From: Sphingomonas leidyi
Lineage (GTDB): Bacteria > Pseudomonadota > Alphaproteobacteria > Sphingomonadales > Sphingomonadaceae
Direction of reading: 5' to 3'
NCBI RefSeq assembly: GCF_011761945.1
Contig: NZ_JAASQV010000002.1
Location: forward strand, 434,001 to 498,000
Length of the DNA stretch: 64,000 bases
The translations under genes and the position numbers were made by a program. The stretch's first letter is position 1; each line of letters opens with the position of its first letter. The notes under the pieces are model-generated. The model saw nothing but the letters and a program-made list of their open reading frames with translations, searched no databases and was not told the origin of the DNA. Positions 7,109 through 16,415 of the stretch are shown here, in pieces.

Positions 7109-8388
7109 TTGGCGATGTCGGCGTAGATCGCCTTGGAGACTTCGCGCTTCAGCGGCGTGTCGCCGAACAGGTTGATCATCCCCACGCCGCGCACCTTGTG
7201 GACGGGATCGACCCAGGCGATCGTGCCGGCGGCACCGCCCCAGCCGAACGTGCCCTTGCCCGGGCCGCCCGGAACGTCGCCGAGATAGATCGAGCCGCCG
7301 GCGCCGAAGCCCATCTGGGCGCCGGTGTCCTTCGCGGTCTCGTTGAGGACCGACGTGTCGGCGCCCGCCGGAAGCAGGTTCGACATCGCGACGGCCACCG
7401 TCTCTGGCTTGAGGATGCGGACGCCGTCCAGCTCGCCGCGGTTCAGCAGCATGTGGAGGAACCGGTCATAGTCGCGCGCGGACATGACCAGGCCGGCGCC
7501 GCCATAGGGGAATTCGGGCTTCTTCAGATAGATCGAGCTGGCGGCCGGGTCGGCGGGCACGCGGGTGGTGCCCATGAAGACATAGTTGCTGGCGAAATTG
7601 CCGACCTTGTCCGCCGGCACGGTCCAATAGCTCTGCTCCATCTTGAGCGGCTTGAAGATGCGCGTGTTGACGAACTGGTCGAACGGCATGCCGCTGGCGA
7701 CCTCGATCACCCGGCCGAGGATGTCGAGGCTGATCGAATAGCTCCACTTGGCGCCGGGCTCGGCGATCAGCGGCAGCGAGGCGGTGCGGTTGGCGAACTC
7801 CTCGAGGCTGCCCGGGCGGAGCGCCGCCATCTGGACTTCCATCTGCTCGTTCACCTGGGCCGGGTTGATGCCGAGCCTGTTGTACTCGTCGAGCAAGGGC
7901 CCCTTGGTGATGATGTTGTAGCCCAGGCCCGCGGTGTGGGTGAGCAGGTTGCGCACCGTGATCGGCCTGGTCGCCGGGCGGGTGGTCAGGTCCTTGGCCG
8001 GATCGACCAGCACCTTCATGGTCTTGAACGCCGGGATGAAGTCGCCGATCGGCTGGTCCAGCTTGAGCTTGCCTTCCTCGATCAGGATCATCGCGGCGAT
8101 GCCGGTGATCGGCTTGGTCATCGAATAGACCCGCCACAGGCTGTCGCGATCCGCCTTATGTGCGGTGGCCTCGTCGGCGACGCGGCCTTCGCTGACCACG
8201 GTGACGGAGCCGTCCGGACGGCCGGCGAGGATGACGATGCCGGGCACCTTGCCTTCGGCGACATAGCGCTTGGCGAGCGCAGTCTCGGCCGCGACATCCG
8301 GCGCGGCGGGCGGCTTGGGCGCGGTCTGCGCCAAGGCCGGCGACGCCAGCACTGCCAAGCCAAAGCCGAAACCGATCAATCCGCGCAT
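7105..8388 (-). CDS. Secreted serine hydrolase, beta-lactamase class C fold
   Basis: A 427-residue protein with a signal peptide (MRGLIGFGFGLAVLASPALA). The catalytic Ser-x-x-Lys is SMTK, in the context WRVYSMTKPITGIA. The second motif is YSI where YxN is usual, and the third motif region reads TFGWGGAAGT. These are the marks of the esterase/peptidase branch of class C beta-lactamase-related proteins rather than a true AmpC. It probably acts in the periplasm on an ester or peptide; the substrate is unknown. Its start lies 13 bases inside the end of mutY and its stop overlaps nudC, so the three are one transcription unit. Confidence 0.85.
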   Translation of the reverse strand: MRGLIGFGFGLAVLASPALAQTAPKPPAAPDVAAETALAKRYVAEGKVPGIVILAGRPDGSVTVVSEGRVADEATAHKADRDSLWRVYSMTKPITGIAAMILIEEGKLKLDQPIGDFIPAFKTMKVLVDPAKDLTTRPATRPITVRNLLTHTAGLGYNIITKGPLLDEYNRLGINPAQVNEQMEVQMAALRPGSLEEFANRTASLPLIAEPGAKWSYSISLDILGRVIEVASGMPFDQFVNTRIFKPLKMEQSYWTVPADKVGNFASNYVFMGTTRVPADPAASSIYLKKPEFPYGGAGLVMSARDYDRFLHMLLNRGELDGVRILKPETVAVAMSNLLPAGADTSVLNETAKDTGAQMGFGAGGSIYLGDVPGGPGKGTFGWGGAAGTIAWVDPVHKVRGVGMINLFGDTPLKREVSKAIYADIAK

Positions 8389-9431
8389 AGCCGCCTCCTG
8401 AATGTCCGTGCCGCCTTGGCGAAGACGGTGGGCAATCCGGCCGATTCCAGATCGGCGATCGGCCACCATTCGCCGGCGACGGCGGCGCCTGCATGCGACG
8501 GGATCGTTGCAGCCGCAAGTCCGACGTCGAGGTTGAAATGGGTGAAGCCATGGCCGACCTGCGCGTCGAGCATGTGCCATTCGGCCGGGGCCGGCGCGCC
8601 GGCCAGCCCCGGCGGCGAATCGGCCCAGGGCCCGGTGGGCAAGGCGCGCATGCCGCCGAGCAGCCCCTTGTCCGGACGGCGGACGAGCAGCACCTGCCCC
8701 TCCCGCTCGAGCCAGAACATCGTGCCGTGGCGGCGGGGCTTGGCGGGCTTGGCGGCCTTGACCGGGAAACGTTCGGGCGCGCCGCCCGCGAATCCGGCGC
8801 AATCCTCGCGCAGCGGACAGAGCAGGCAGCGCGGAGAGCGCGCGGTGCAGGTCCCGCTGCCCAGGTCCATCATCGCCTGGGCGAAATCGCCCGAGCGCAG
8901 ATCGGGAGTGATCGAATCGGTGCGGGCGTAGATCCTGGCCCTGGCGCCGGGCAGCGCCTCCTCCACCGCGAACAGCCGCGCCACGACGCGCTCGACATTG
9001 GCGTCGACCACCACCGCGCGCCGGCCGAACGCGATCGCCGCGATCGCCGCAGCGGTGTAGCCGCCCACGCCGGGCAGCTCGCGCAGGCCCGATTCGCTGT
9101 CGGGAAAGCCGCCCCGCCGCGCCACTTCGCGGGCGCAGGCGAGCAGATTGCGGGCGCGCGCATAATAGCCGAGCCCGGCCCAGGCGGCCATCAGATCGGC
9201 ATCCTCGGCCGCCGCCAGCGCCGCGACGCTCGGCCAGCGCGTGGTGAATTTGTCGAAATAGGGGATGACGCTGGCGACCTGGGTCTGCTGGAGCATCACT
9301 TCCGAGAGCCAGACGCGATAGGGATCGGGTGCATTGGCGCCGGGCCGCGCGCGCCAGGGCAGGTCGCGGGCGTTGCGGTCGTACCAGTGGAGCAGCGCGG
9401 AGGCGATTGCGCGAGGGGCGTTGTCGGGCAC
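8376..9431 (-). CDS. mutY: A/G-specific adenine glycosylase
   Basis: A 351-residue MutY, which removes adenine mispaired with 8-oxoguanine. The helix-hairpin-helix ELPGVGGYTAAAIAAIAFG is followed by the catalytic aspartate in VVDANVERV. The 4Fe-4S cluster motif C-x6-C-x2-C-x5-C is exact (from CTARSPRC to the final Cys of REDC). A C-terminal Nudix-like domain for 8-oxoG recognition follows. N-terminal VMLQQTQV is the conserved catalytic-helix signature with Glu. The gene is divergent from dciA, with only about 27 bases between the two starts. Confidence 0.95.
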   Translation of the reverse strand: MPDNAPRAIASALLHWYDRNARDLPWRARPGANAPDPYRVWLSEVMLQQTQVASVIPYFDKFTTRWPSVAALAAAEDADLMAAWAGLGYYARARNLLACAREVARRGGFPDSESGLRELPGVGGYTAAAIAAIAFGRRAVVVDANVERVVARLFAVEEALPGARARIYARTDSITPDLRSGDFAQAMMDLGSGTCTARSPRCLLCPLREDCAGFAGGAPERFPVKAAKPAKPRRHGTMFWLEREGQVLLVRRPDKGLLGGMRALPTGPWADSPPGLAGAPAPAEWHMLDAQVGHGFTHFNLDVGLAAATIPSHAGAAVAGEWWPIADLESAGLPTVFAKAARTFRRRLCAD

Positions 9432-9458
9432 ATGCCCCTATGGCATGGGTTGGCGGAA

Positions 9459-9992
9459 ATGACGAAGCCCCCTCGCGCCACCACCCGCCAGCCGGCCCCC
9501 GCGCCGCAGCGCGCGCTCCGCGCCCGCCCGGTATCCGAGCTGCTCCCCGATGTCGGCCGCGCGACCTTCCGCAAGTTCGGCTTCGTCCAGCATTCGATCG
9601 TCAGCCGCTGGGTGGAGATCGTCGGCGAGCGCTATGCGCGCGTCTCGATGCCCGAATCGATCCGCTTCCCCCAGGGCAAGCGCGAACAGGGCGTGCTCCA
9701 CCTCGTCGTCGCGGGTGCGCATGCCCCGACGATGCAGCACATCGCGCCCGAGATCGTCGAGCGGGTGAACCGCTTCTTCGGCTATGCGGCAGTGGCCCGG
9801 CTCGCGATTCGCCATGGCGAAGTGAAGCGGCCCGAAAAGGCGGCGCCGCCGCCCAGCCTCAAGCCGCTCAGCGAAGCGATGGGCGAGAGCCTGCGGGGCA
9901 TCGGCGATCCCGAGCTGAAGGCCGTGCTCGAGGCGCTGGCCGCGGGCGTGGCGGCGAGCGACGACCGCCCCAAGATCGGCCGGATCGACTGA
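9459..9992 (+). CDS. dciA: DUF721 protein, DciA-type replicative helicase loader
   Basis: A 177-residue DUF721 protein. The domain covers about residues 25-110, with RATFRKFGFVQHSIVSRWVEIVG and the KREQGVLHLVVAGAHAPTMQH strand-turn region. The last 60 residues are a polar tail. DciA proteins load DnaB helicase in most bacteria that lack DnaC or DnaI. The ATG at 9459 is preferred because GGCGGA precedes it; an earlier in-frame ATG lacks this. Its stop overlaps the first DsbA-like gene (TGATG), and the DciA-DsbA-SMC order is one I associate with sphingomonads. Confidence 0.85.
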   Translation: MTKPPRATTRQPAPAPQRALRARPVSELLPDVGRATFRKFGFVQHSIVSRWVEIVGERYARVSMPESIRFPQGKREQGVLHLVVAGAHAPTMQHIAPEIVERVNRFFGYAAVARLAIRHGEVKRPEKAAPPPSLKPLSEAMGESLRGIGDPELKAVLEALAAGVAASDDRPKIGRID

Positions 9993-10717
9993 TGCGGAAC
10001 CGGTACCTGGTCGCCGGCGCGCTGGCGCTGGCGCTGGCGGGCGGCGCATCGGCGCAGCAGGCCCGGAAACCCGCGGCAAAGCCGGCCGCGGCGCCGGACT
10101 GGGTCGCCACCGTCGTCATCACGCCGCAGGGCGGCTTTCGCCAGGGCAATCCCGATGCGCCGGTGAAGCTGGTCGAATATGGCTCGCGCGGCTGCCCCAC
10201 CTGCGGGCGATTCGCCGCCGAGGGCGTGCCGCCGCTGCGCCGTGACTTCATCGCGAGCGGCAAGGTCAGCTACGAATATCGCGACTTCCTGATCCATGGC
10301 GCGCCCGACCTCGCCATGGCGCTGCTCAACCAGTGCGTCGCGCCCGCGCGCTTCTTCCCGGTGCTCGATGCGATCTACGCCAATCAGCGCCAGTTCGAGG
10401 ACAAGCTGGCGGCACTGCTCAAGAGCCAGCCCCAGCAGGTGGCGGCCTGGCAGAAGCTGCCGCCGCCCCAGATGGCGACGCGCCTCGCCGAGGCGCTGGG
10501 CCTGATCGCCTTCATGAAGACCCAGGGCCTGCCCGAAGCCAGGGCCCGCCAGTGCCTCGCCGATCCCAAGCGGATCGAACGCATCGCCAAGACCAATGCC
10601 GACGCGGTGAATGTCCACCAGGTGCGGGCCACGCCCACTTTCATCGTCAACGGGCGCAAGGTAAGTGCCTATAGCTGGGAACGATTGCTGCCCGAGCTGT
10701 GGGCGAACGGCGCCTGA
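9992..10717 (+). CDS. DsbA-family thiol oxidoreductase, periplasmic
   Basis: A 241-residue thioredoxin-fold protein with a cleavable signal peptide (MRNRYLVAGALALALAGGASA). The redox motif is CPTC in EYGSRGCPTCGRFAAEG, and the cis-proline is in VRATPTFIVNG. A helical insertion between the two holds one extra cysteine (NQCVAP) and one in ARQCLAD. It likely oxidises or isomerises disulfides in the periplasm. It starts on the dciA stop and is followed 28 bases later by a closely related paralogue, so this is a tandem duplication. Confidence 0.9.
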   Translation: MRNRYLVAGALALALAGGASAQQARKPAAKPAAAPDWVATVVITPQGGFRQGNPDAPVKLVEYGSRGCPTCGRFAAEGVPPLRRDFIASGKVSYEYRDFLIHGAPDLAMALLNQCVAPARFFPVLDAIYANQRQFEDKLAALLKSQPQQVAAWQKLPPPQMATRLAEALGLIAFMKTQGLPEARARQCLADPKRIERIAKTNADAVNVHQVRATPTFIVNGRKVSAYSWERLLPELWANGA

Positions 10718-10745
10718 CATCGCGATTTCTGGAGAAAGCAGACCT

Positions 10746-11507
10746 ATGCGTATCAAATTGGCCCTGGCCCTGATCCCCGCGCTGTTCGCGCTCGCTTCCT
10801 GCGGCGGCGGTGGCACGGGCAACAGCTCGGCACCAGTGACTTCCTCGACGCCGATCGCCGCCGTCACCGCACCCGCCGGCAAGGCCTGGGTCGACACGAT
10901 CGGCAAGACCAAGGACGGCGGCTATATCCAGGGCAACCCCAACGCGCCGATCAAGCTGGTCGAATATGGCTCGCGCAACTGCCCCTATTGCGGGCTGTTC
11001 GGCCGCACCGCGCCCGAGCCGCTGCGCAAGAACTACATCTCGACCGGCAAGGTCAGCTGGGAGTTCCGCGACTTCCTGATCCACGGCGCGCCCGACCTCG
11101 CCGCCGCGCTGCTCAACCAGTGCGTGCCCGACGAGAGCTTCTTCAGCATGCTCGACCAGTTCTTCGAGAACCAGGAGAGCTTCCTCACCCGCACCGAACA
11201 GCTGGTGAAGAACAACCCGCAGCTCGCCCAGCAGCTCCAGCAGCTGCCGCCGCCCCAGGCCGCGGTGGGCTTTGCCGAGCAGCTCGGCATGATCGACTTC
11301 ATGAAGCAGCGCGGCGTGCCCGAGGCCAAGGCGCGCCAGTGCCTGGGCGACCAGAAGAAGATCGACGAGATCGCCAAGGTGAACGCCGATGCCGCCACCG
11401 TGCATGGCGTGAACGGCACGCCGAGCTTCTTCATCAACGGCAAGAAGGTCGATGCCGGCTCGTGGGAACAGCTCGAGCCGCTGCTCAAGGCGGCCGGGGC
11501 GCGCTGA
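10746..11507 (+). CDS. DsbA-family thiol oxidoreductase, lipoprotein paralogue
   Basis: A 253-residue thioredoxin-fold protein, clearly homologous to the gene just upstream along its whole length (shared RDFLIHGAPDLA, LLNQCV and ARQCL). The active site is CPYC and the cis-proline is in VNGTPSFFING. Unlike its neighbour it has a lipobox, ALASC (Cys19), so it should be membrane-tethered. The different central dipeptide (PY versus PT) suggests a different redox potential. GGAGAAAG precedes the ATG. It lies between the first copy and smc on the same strand. Confidence 0.9.
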   Translation: MRIKLALALIPALFALASCGGGGTGNSSAPVTSSTPIAAVTAPAGKAWVDTIGKTKDGGYIQGNPNAPIKLVEYGSRNCPYCGLFGRTAPEPLRKNYISTGKVSWEFRDFLIHGAPDLAAALLNQCVPDESFFSMLDQFFENQESFLTRTEQLVKNNPQLAQQLQQLPPPQAAVGFAEQLGMIDFMKQRGVPEAKARQCLGDQKKIDEIAKVNADAATVHGVNGTPSFFINGKKVDAGSWEQLEPLLKAAGAR

Positions 11508-11536
11508 TCCTCATGACGCTGCGGGGGTAGGCGAGC

Positions 11537-14500
11537 GTGCAGATCAAGCGGCTGCGGCTGACGGGCTTCAAGAGCTTCGTCGACCCGGCTGACCTCCGCA
11601 TCGAGCCGGGGCTGACGGGGATCGTCGGCCCCAATGGCTGCGGCAAGTCGAACCTGCTCGAAGCGCTGCGCTGGGTGATGGGCGAGACCAGCGCCAAGTC
11701 GATGCGCGGCGCCGGCATGGAGGACGTGATCTTCGCCGGCACCGCGACTCGCCCGTCGCGCGACTTCGCCGAAGTCTCGATCCTCGCCGACCAGGTAGGC
11801 GAGGACGACGAGATGGAAGTCGTCCGCCGCATCGAGCGCGGCGCCGGTTCCGCCTATCGGATCAACGGCCGCGACGTCCGCGCCAAGGACGTCGCCCTGC
11901 TCTTCGCCGATTCGGCGACGGGCGCGCATTCGCCCGCGCTGGTCAGCCAGGGCCGGATCGGCGCGATCATCCAGGCCAAGCCCGGCGAGCGCCGCGCGAT
12001 GCTGGAAGAGGCGGCGGGCATCGCCGGCCTGCACGTCCGCCGCAAGGATGCCGAGCAGCGCCTGCGCGCGACCGAGGCCAATCTCGCCCGGCTCGACGAA
12101 GTGATCGGCGATCAGGAGACCCGCGCCGCCCAGCTCAAGCGCCAGGCGCGCCAGGCCGAGCGCTATCGCGAGCTTTCCGACCGGATCCGCGTCGCCGAGG
12201 CGCGGATGATCTTCGCGCGCTGGCGCGATGCTGCTGCGGCGGCGGATGCGGCCAAGCGGGAAGCGGCGGCGGCCGAGGCGCTGGTCGCCGAGCGGACCGG
12301 GGCGCATGATTCGGCGGTGGCGGTGCAGCAGGCGGCGGCCGAGAAGCTCGCCACGCTGCGCGCCGAGGCGCTGGCGCTGCGCGACCGGGCGAGCGAGGCC
12401 ATGCACGGTCTCGCGACGCTGCGTGCGGACAGGGCCGCGGTCGAACGGCGGATTGCCGAGATGCAGGATTCGGTGCGTCGGCTGGACGAGGATCGCGGCC
12501 GCGAAGGCGCGCTCGCCCGCGATGCGGCCGAGGCGCTGGCCCGGCTGGAGGAAGAGGGGAAGGCGCTCGACACGCGCATCGCCGAGACGACCGCGCGCAT
12601 GCCCAATCTCGATGCCGCGCTGGCCGAGGCGGAACGGGCCGCGCGCGATGCCGAGGTGGCGCTGGCCCAGGCGCTCGCCGCGCAGGCGAGCGAAGCCGCC
12701 GAGGCTCGCGTCGCCGAGGCCGCGCTGGCGGCGGCACGCACCCGGGCGGAACGCGCCGAACGCGATCGGGCGCGGATCGACGCCGAGCTGCGGGCGCTGC
12801 CCGACCCCGAGCCGCTGCAGGCGGAGAAGGCCCGCGCCGCCGAGGCCCGGGCACAGGCGCTCCGCCAGGCCGAAGGCGCACGCACCGGCCTGGCCCGCGC
12901 CGATGCCGAGGAACGCGCCGCGATCGAGGCGCGCAACCATGCCCAGGCGGCCCGCGCCACTGCCCATGCGGAGCTCGCCCAGCTCGACAGCGAAGCGGCC
13001 GCGCTGGCCAAGGCGACCCGGCCTTCGGACAAGGACCGGCTGCTCGACAAGCTGAAGGTCGACGCCGGCTATGAGCGCGCGCTCGCCGCGGCGCTGGGGG
13101 ACGATCTCGAGGCCGGGCTCGATACCGGAGCCGAGCGCTATTGGGCCGGTGCCGCGCCGCAGCCCGGCGATCCGGCCGCGCCGCCGGGCACGGCGCCGCT
13201 GGGCGCGCACGTCCAGGCGCCGGCCGGGCTGTCGCGCCGACTCGCCCAGGTGCTGGTGGCGGAAGCGGATGACGGCCAGCCGCTCGCGGTCGGCCAGCGG
13301 CTGGTGACGCTGGGCGGCATCCTGCGCCGCTGGGACGGCTATGTCGCCAGGTCCGGCGGGGCGGCGGCGGCCGAGCGGCTGGTGCGGGTCAACCGGCTCG
13401 CCGCCATCGAACGGGCGCGGCCGGCGGCGGTGCGCGCGGTCGAGGGCGCCGATGCCGAGCTACGCCGGATCGAGGAGAATATCGCCGAGGCGCGCCGCGC
13501 CGCCGCCGACTGCCGCCGCGTGCTCGACCATGCGGAAAATGCCGGGCGCGAGGCCGGCCGGGCCGAGGACCGCGCCACCGCCCAACTCGAACGGCTCGAT
13601 TCGCAACGCGCCGATCTCGACGCCCGCATCCGCCGCATCGCCGCCGAACAGGACGAAGCGGCGGCCGAGCTGACCCGTGCCGAGGCCGCCAAGGCCGCCC
13701 TGCCCGACGGCACCGAGACGCGCGCCCGCGTCGCCGCGCTCTCCGCCGACGCCGAGGGCAAGCGCGCCGCCGCCGCTTCGGCCCGCGCCGAGCGCGGCAC
13801 GCTGGAGCGCGAGATCGGCAGCGCGCGCGAACGCCACGCCGCCGCCGGTGCCGAAGCCAAGGGCTGGAAATCGCGTGCGGGCGAGGCCGCCCGGCGTGCC
13901 GCCGAAATGGACAAGCGGGCCGCCCAGCTCGCCGAGGAGAGCGCGGCGCTTGCCGGACGGCCCGCCCAGCTCGACGCCCAGCTCGACGAGGCCGAGGCCG
14001 CGGCCGGAAAGGCGCGCATCGAAAGCGCCGCAGCCCAGGCCGCCGAGCGCGAGGCGGAGCTGGCGGTGCGCGAGACCGAAGGCGCGGTGCGCGGCGCCAA
14101 CGAGATTCTCGCCCAGGCGCGCGAGGAACGCGCCGGCGCCGCGGCACGCGCCGAGAATCAGGAGGCGCGCCGCATCGAGATGGGCCGCATCTCCGGCGAA
14201 CGCTTCGAATGCCCGCCGCCGCTGCTGCCCCAGAAGGCCGGGTTCGACGAAGCCATGGTGCGCACGCCCGAGGACGAATCGGCCGCACACGAGCGCCTGA
14301 ATGCCGAACGCGAGCGGATCGGACCGGTCAACCTGGTCGCCGAGACCGAGCTGGCCGAACTGGAAGCCGCCTTCACCACCAACGCCGCCGAGCGCGACGA
14401 GCTGGCCCAGGCTGTGCACCGCCTGCGCGGTTCGATCGGCACGCTCAACCGCGAGGGGCGCCAGCGGCTGCTTTCGGCCTTCGAAGCGGTCGACCAGCAT

Positions 14501-14944
14501 TTCCGCCGGCTGTTCACCACGCTGTTCAACGGCGGCCAGGCGCATCTGGAGCTGATCGATTCGGACGATCCGCTCGAAGCCGGTCTGGAGATCATGGCGC
14601 AGCCCCCGGGCAAGAAGCTCCAGTCGCTCACGCTGCTTTCGGGCGGCGAGCAGGCGCTGACCGCCGTCGCGCTGATCTTCGCCCTGTTCCTCACCAATCC
14701 CGCGCCGATCTGCGTGCTCGACGAAGTCGACGCGCCGCTCGACGATGCCAATATCGATCGCTTCTGCGACCTGCTCGAGAAAATGACCGAGGAGACCGCG
14801 ACGCGCTATCTCATCGTCACCCATAATGCCGCGACCATGAGCCGCATGCACCGGCTGTTCGGCGTCACCATGGTGGAACGCGGCGTCAGCCGGCTGGTCT
14901 CGGTCGATCTCGGCGGGGCCGAGAGCCTGTTGGCGGCGGAATGA
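11537..14944 (+). CDS. smc: Chromosome segregation protein SMC
   Basis: A 1135-residue SMC ATPase, slightly shorter than the usual 1150-1200. Walker A is GPNGCGKSN (residues 31-39). Two long Ala/Arg/Glu-rich coiled coils flank a hinge around residues 500-620. The C-terminal head has the ABC signature LLSGGEQALTAVAL and Walker B PICVLDEVDAPLDD. SMC forms the condensin complex with ScpA and ScpB, which are not in this window. It starts with GTG. Its stop overlaps the ATG of a 47-residue membrane peptide (ATGA). No frame breaks are seen in the repetitive coiled coils. Confidence 0.97.
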   Translation: MQIKRLRLTGFKSFVDPADLRIEPGLTGIVGPNGCGKSNLLEALRWVMGETSAKSMRGAGMEDVIFAGTATRPSRDFAEVSILADQVGEDDEMEVVRRIERGAGSAYRINGRDVRAKDVALLFADSATGAHSPALVSQGRIGAIIQAKPGERRAMLEEAAGIAGLHVRRKDAEQRLRATEANLARLDEVIGDQETRAAQLKRQARQAERYRELSDRIRVAEARMIFARWRDAAAAADAAKREAAAAEALVAERTGAHDSAVAVQQAAAEKLATLRAEALALRDRASEAMHGLATLRADRAAVERRIAEMQDSVRRLDEDRGREGALARDAAEALARLEEEGKALDTRIAETTARMPNLDAALAEAERAARDAEVALAQALAAQASEAAEARVAEAALAAARTRAERAERDRARIDAELRALPDPEPLQAEKARAAEARAQALRQAEGARTGLARADAEERAAIEARNHAQAARATAHAELAQLDSEAAALAKATRPSDKDRLLDKLKVDAGYERALAAALGDDLEAGLDTGAERYWAGAAPQPGDPAAPPGTAPLGAHVQAPAGLSRRLAQVLVAEADDGQPLAVGQRLVTLGGILRRWDGYVARSGGAAAAERLVRVNRLAAIERARPAAVRAVEGADAELRRIEENIAEARRAAADCRRVLDHAENAGREAGRAEDRATAQLERLDSQRADLDARIRRIAAEQDEAAAELTRAEAAKAALPDGTETRARVAALSADAEGKRAAAASARAERGTLEREIGSARERHAAAGAEAKGWKSRAGEAARRAAEMDKRAAQLAEESAALAGRPAQLDAQLDEAEAAAGKARIESAAAQAAEREAELAVRETEGAVRGANEILAQAREERAGAAARAENQEARRIEMGRISGERFECPPPLLPQKAGFDEAMVRTPEDESAAHERLNAERERIGPVNLVAETELAELEAAFTTNAAERDELAQAVHRLRGSIGTLNREGRQRLLSAFEAVDQHFRRLFTTLFNGGQAHLELIDSDDPLEAGLEIMAQPPGKKLQSLTLLSGGEQALTAVALIFALFLTNPAPICVLDEVDAPLDDANIDRFCDLLEKMTEETATRYLIVTHNAATMSRMHRLFGVTMVERGVSRLVSVDLGGAESLLAAE

Positions 14945-15084
14945 GCTTCGTGATCGAGACCGTGATCCAGGAATGCCTGGAGGCGACGGCCTGGCTCATT
15001 GCGAAGCGCTATGGAATGGCCGGCTGCCTGGTGGCGATCGTCGGCATCGCACTGCTCGTCGCCCTTCTCTGGTGGAACCTGTGA
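14941..15084 (+). CDS. 47-residue single-span membrane peptide coupled to smc
   Basis: An open frame of 47 codons whose ATG overlaps the smc stop as ATGA, the same coupling used by real genes across this window. The peptide begins MSFVIETVIQECLEATAW. Residues 26-46 form a strong transmembrane segment ending in WWNL, with Lys22 and Arg23 just before it, giving an N-in orientation. No family is recognised. The junction and the clean hydrophobic segment support a real gene, but it is short and could be accidental. Confidence 0.5.
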   Translation: MSFVIETVIQECLEATAWLIAKRYGMAGCLVAIVGIALLVALLWWNL

Positions 15085-15134
15085 TCGATACGCGCGTCGA
15101 ACGGTTCGACGGGGCGGGCAACAGGAGGAAATGC

Positions 15135-15611
15135 ATGCGATCGAGCCTTTGGATCGGCCTGGCCGTGGCGGCGCTCGCCGCCGGCCCCGCCTTCGCCCAG
15201 GACAAGCAGCAATCGACGGGCGATCGCGCCGGCGAGATCGCCGAGCAGCCCGCCAAGGATGTCGGCGTGGTCAAGACCAAGATCCCACCGGTGCTCCAGC
15301 GCGCCGCCGCCGCGCCCTACAGCCTGTCCGGCCTGTCCAAATGCACGCGCATCGCAGCCGCGTTCGACGAGCTCGGCGAAGCGCTGGGCCCCGATTTCGT
15401 CGGCGGGGTCGATCGCAAGAAGAGCCGCAAGGTCAAGGTCACGGGCGACACCGTGGCCGGGCTGATCGTGCCGTTCCGCGGCATCGTCCGCGAAGTCAGC
15501 GGCGCGGCATCGGCGCAGCGCGAGCTCAATTCCGCGGTCGACGCCGGCTTCGCGCGCCGCGGCTTCCTGCGCGGCGTCTATCAGACGCGCGGCTGCAAGC
15601 CGGCGCTGTAG
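15135..15611 (+). CDS. Secreted protein of unknown function
   Basis: A 158-residue protein with a clear signal peptide (MRSSLWIGLAVAALAAGPAFAQ). The mature part is basic in its middle (VDRKKSRKVKVTGD) and has two cysteines far apart (SKCTRI and TRGCKPAL) that could form a disulfide. The stretch GLIVPFRGIVREVSGA is mildly hydrophobic. AGGAGG six bases before the ATG fixes the start. I do not recognise the family; it looks like a small periplasmic protein of the kind often conserved in sphingomonads. Confidence 0.75.
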   Translation: MRSSLWIGLAVAALAAGPAFAQDKQQSTGDRAGEIAEQPAKDVGVVKTKIPPVLQRAAAAPYSLSGLSKCTRIAAAFDELGEALGPDFVGGVDRKKSRKVKVTGDTVAGLIVPFRGIVREVSGAASAQRELNSAVDAGFARRGFLRGVYQTRGCKPAL

Positions 15612-15641
15612 CGACAGAAACGGAATGGAGGGAACGCGGCG

Positions 15642-16415
15642 GTGTGGAAGCATCTTTTCGGCGGCAGGAAGCAAGCGGAGCCGGCTGAGTCGCCCCCGCC
15701 CTTCGCGCCGCACAACGCGCTCGAGGCTGCGCTGATGACGGCGGCGCGCGACCCCGCCGCACGCCCCGATTTCGAGCGGATGCTGCTCGAAGCGGAGCTT
15801 TACGTCGCCACCCCCGAAGCGCCGGCCGAAGCCAGCGTGCGCACCGTCGGCGCCGGAGAGACGCTGCAGATCCTCAACGTCGCCGACCCCCAGGGAAATC
15901 CGATCCCGGCAATCTTCACCAGCGAGGCGCGGCTGGCCGAGCTCTTCGGCGCGGGAAGCGGCTATGCGCGACTGCCCGCCAAGACGCTGTTCGAGATGTT
16001 CGCGCGGAGCGGCGCCTGGCTGAATCCCGGGCTGGCCTATGGCGTACTCTGGTCGGCGGACGATCTCGCGCATCTGCTCGGCAAGCCAGTGCGCCGGACC
16101 ATCGCCAAGGAGACGAGCATCCTGCTCGGCACGCCGGCACGACGGCCCGAGGCGCTGATCCGGAGCATCGTCGCGACCGTCGCCGATTCTCCCACCGTAC
16201 AGGAAGCCTGGCTCGCCCTGGCCCAATGGCCCGAAGGCAATGCCAGCTGGTATCTCGACATCCGCAGCGCCGCCGAGCCCGACGCGATCGCGGCGCTGCT
16301 GCGCGAGACGCTGCAGAGCGGCCCCCATGAGGGCATGCCGGTCGATCTGGTCGTCAACGCGCCGGGTTCCGGCCCCGGACACGGCATCCGGCTCAAGCCC
16401 GGGGAACTCCATTGA
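15642..16415 (+). CDS. sseB: SseB-like protein
   Basis: A 257-residue cytoplasmic protein with the two-part SseB architecture: an N-terminal SseB domain (NALEAALMTAARDPAARPDFERMLLEAELYV early, then IPAIFTSEARLAELFG) and a C-terminal SseB_C domain with EAWLALAQWPEGNASWYLDI. SseB was named for enhanced serine sensitivity in E. coli; its biochemical role is unresolved. It starts with GTG behind GGAGGG. Its stop TGA overlaps the TTG start of the PLP enzyme (TTGA), so the two are co-translated. Confidence 0.8.
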   Translation: MWKHLFGGRKQAEPAESPPPFAPHNALEAALMTAARDPAARPDFERMLLEAELYVATPEAPAEASVRTVGAGETLQILNVADPQGNPIPAIFTSEARLAELFGAGSGYARLPAKTLFEMFARSGAWLNPGLAYGVLWSADDLAHLLGKPVRRTIAKETSILLGTPARRPEALIRSIVATVADSPTVQEAWLALAQWPEGNASWYLDIRSAAEPDAIAALLRETLQSGPHEGMPVDLVVNAPGSGPGHGIRLKPGELH

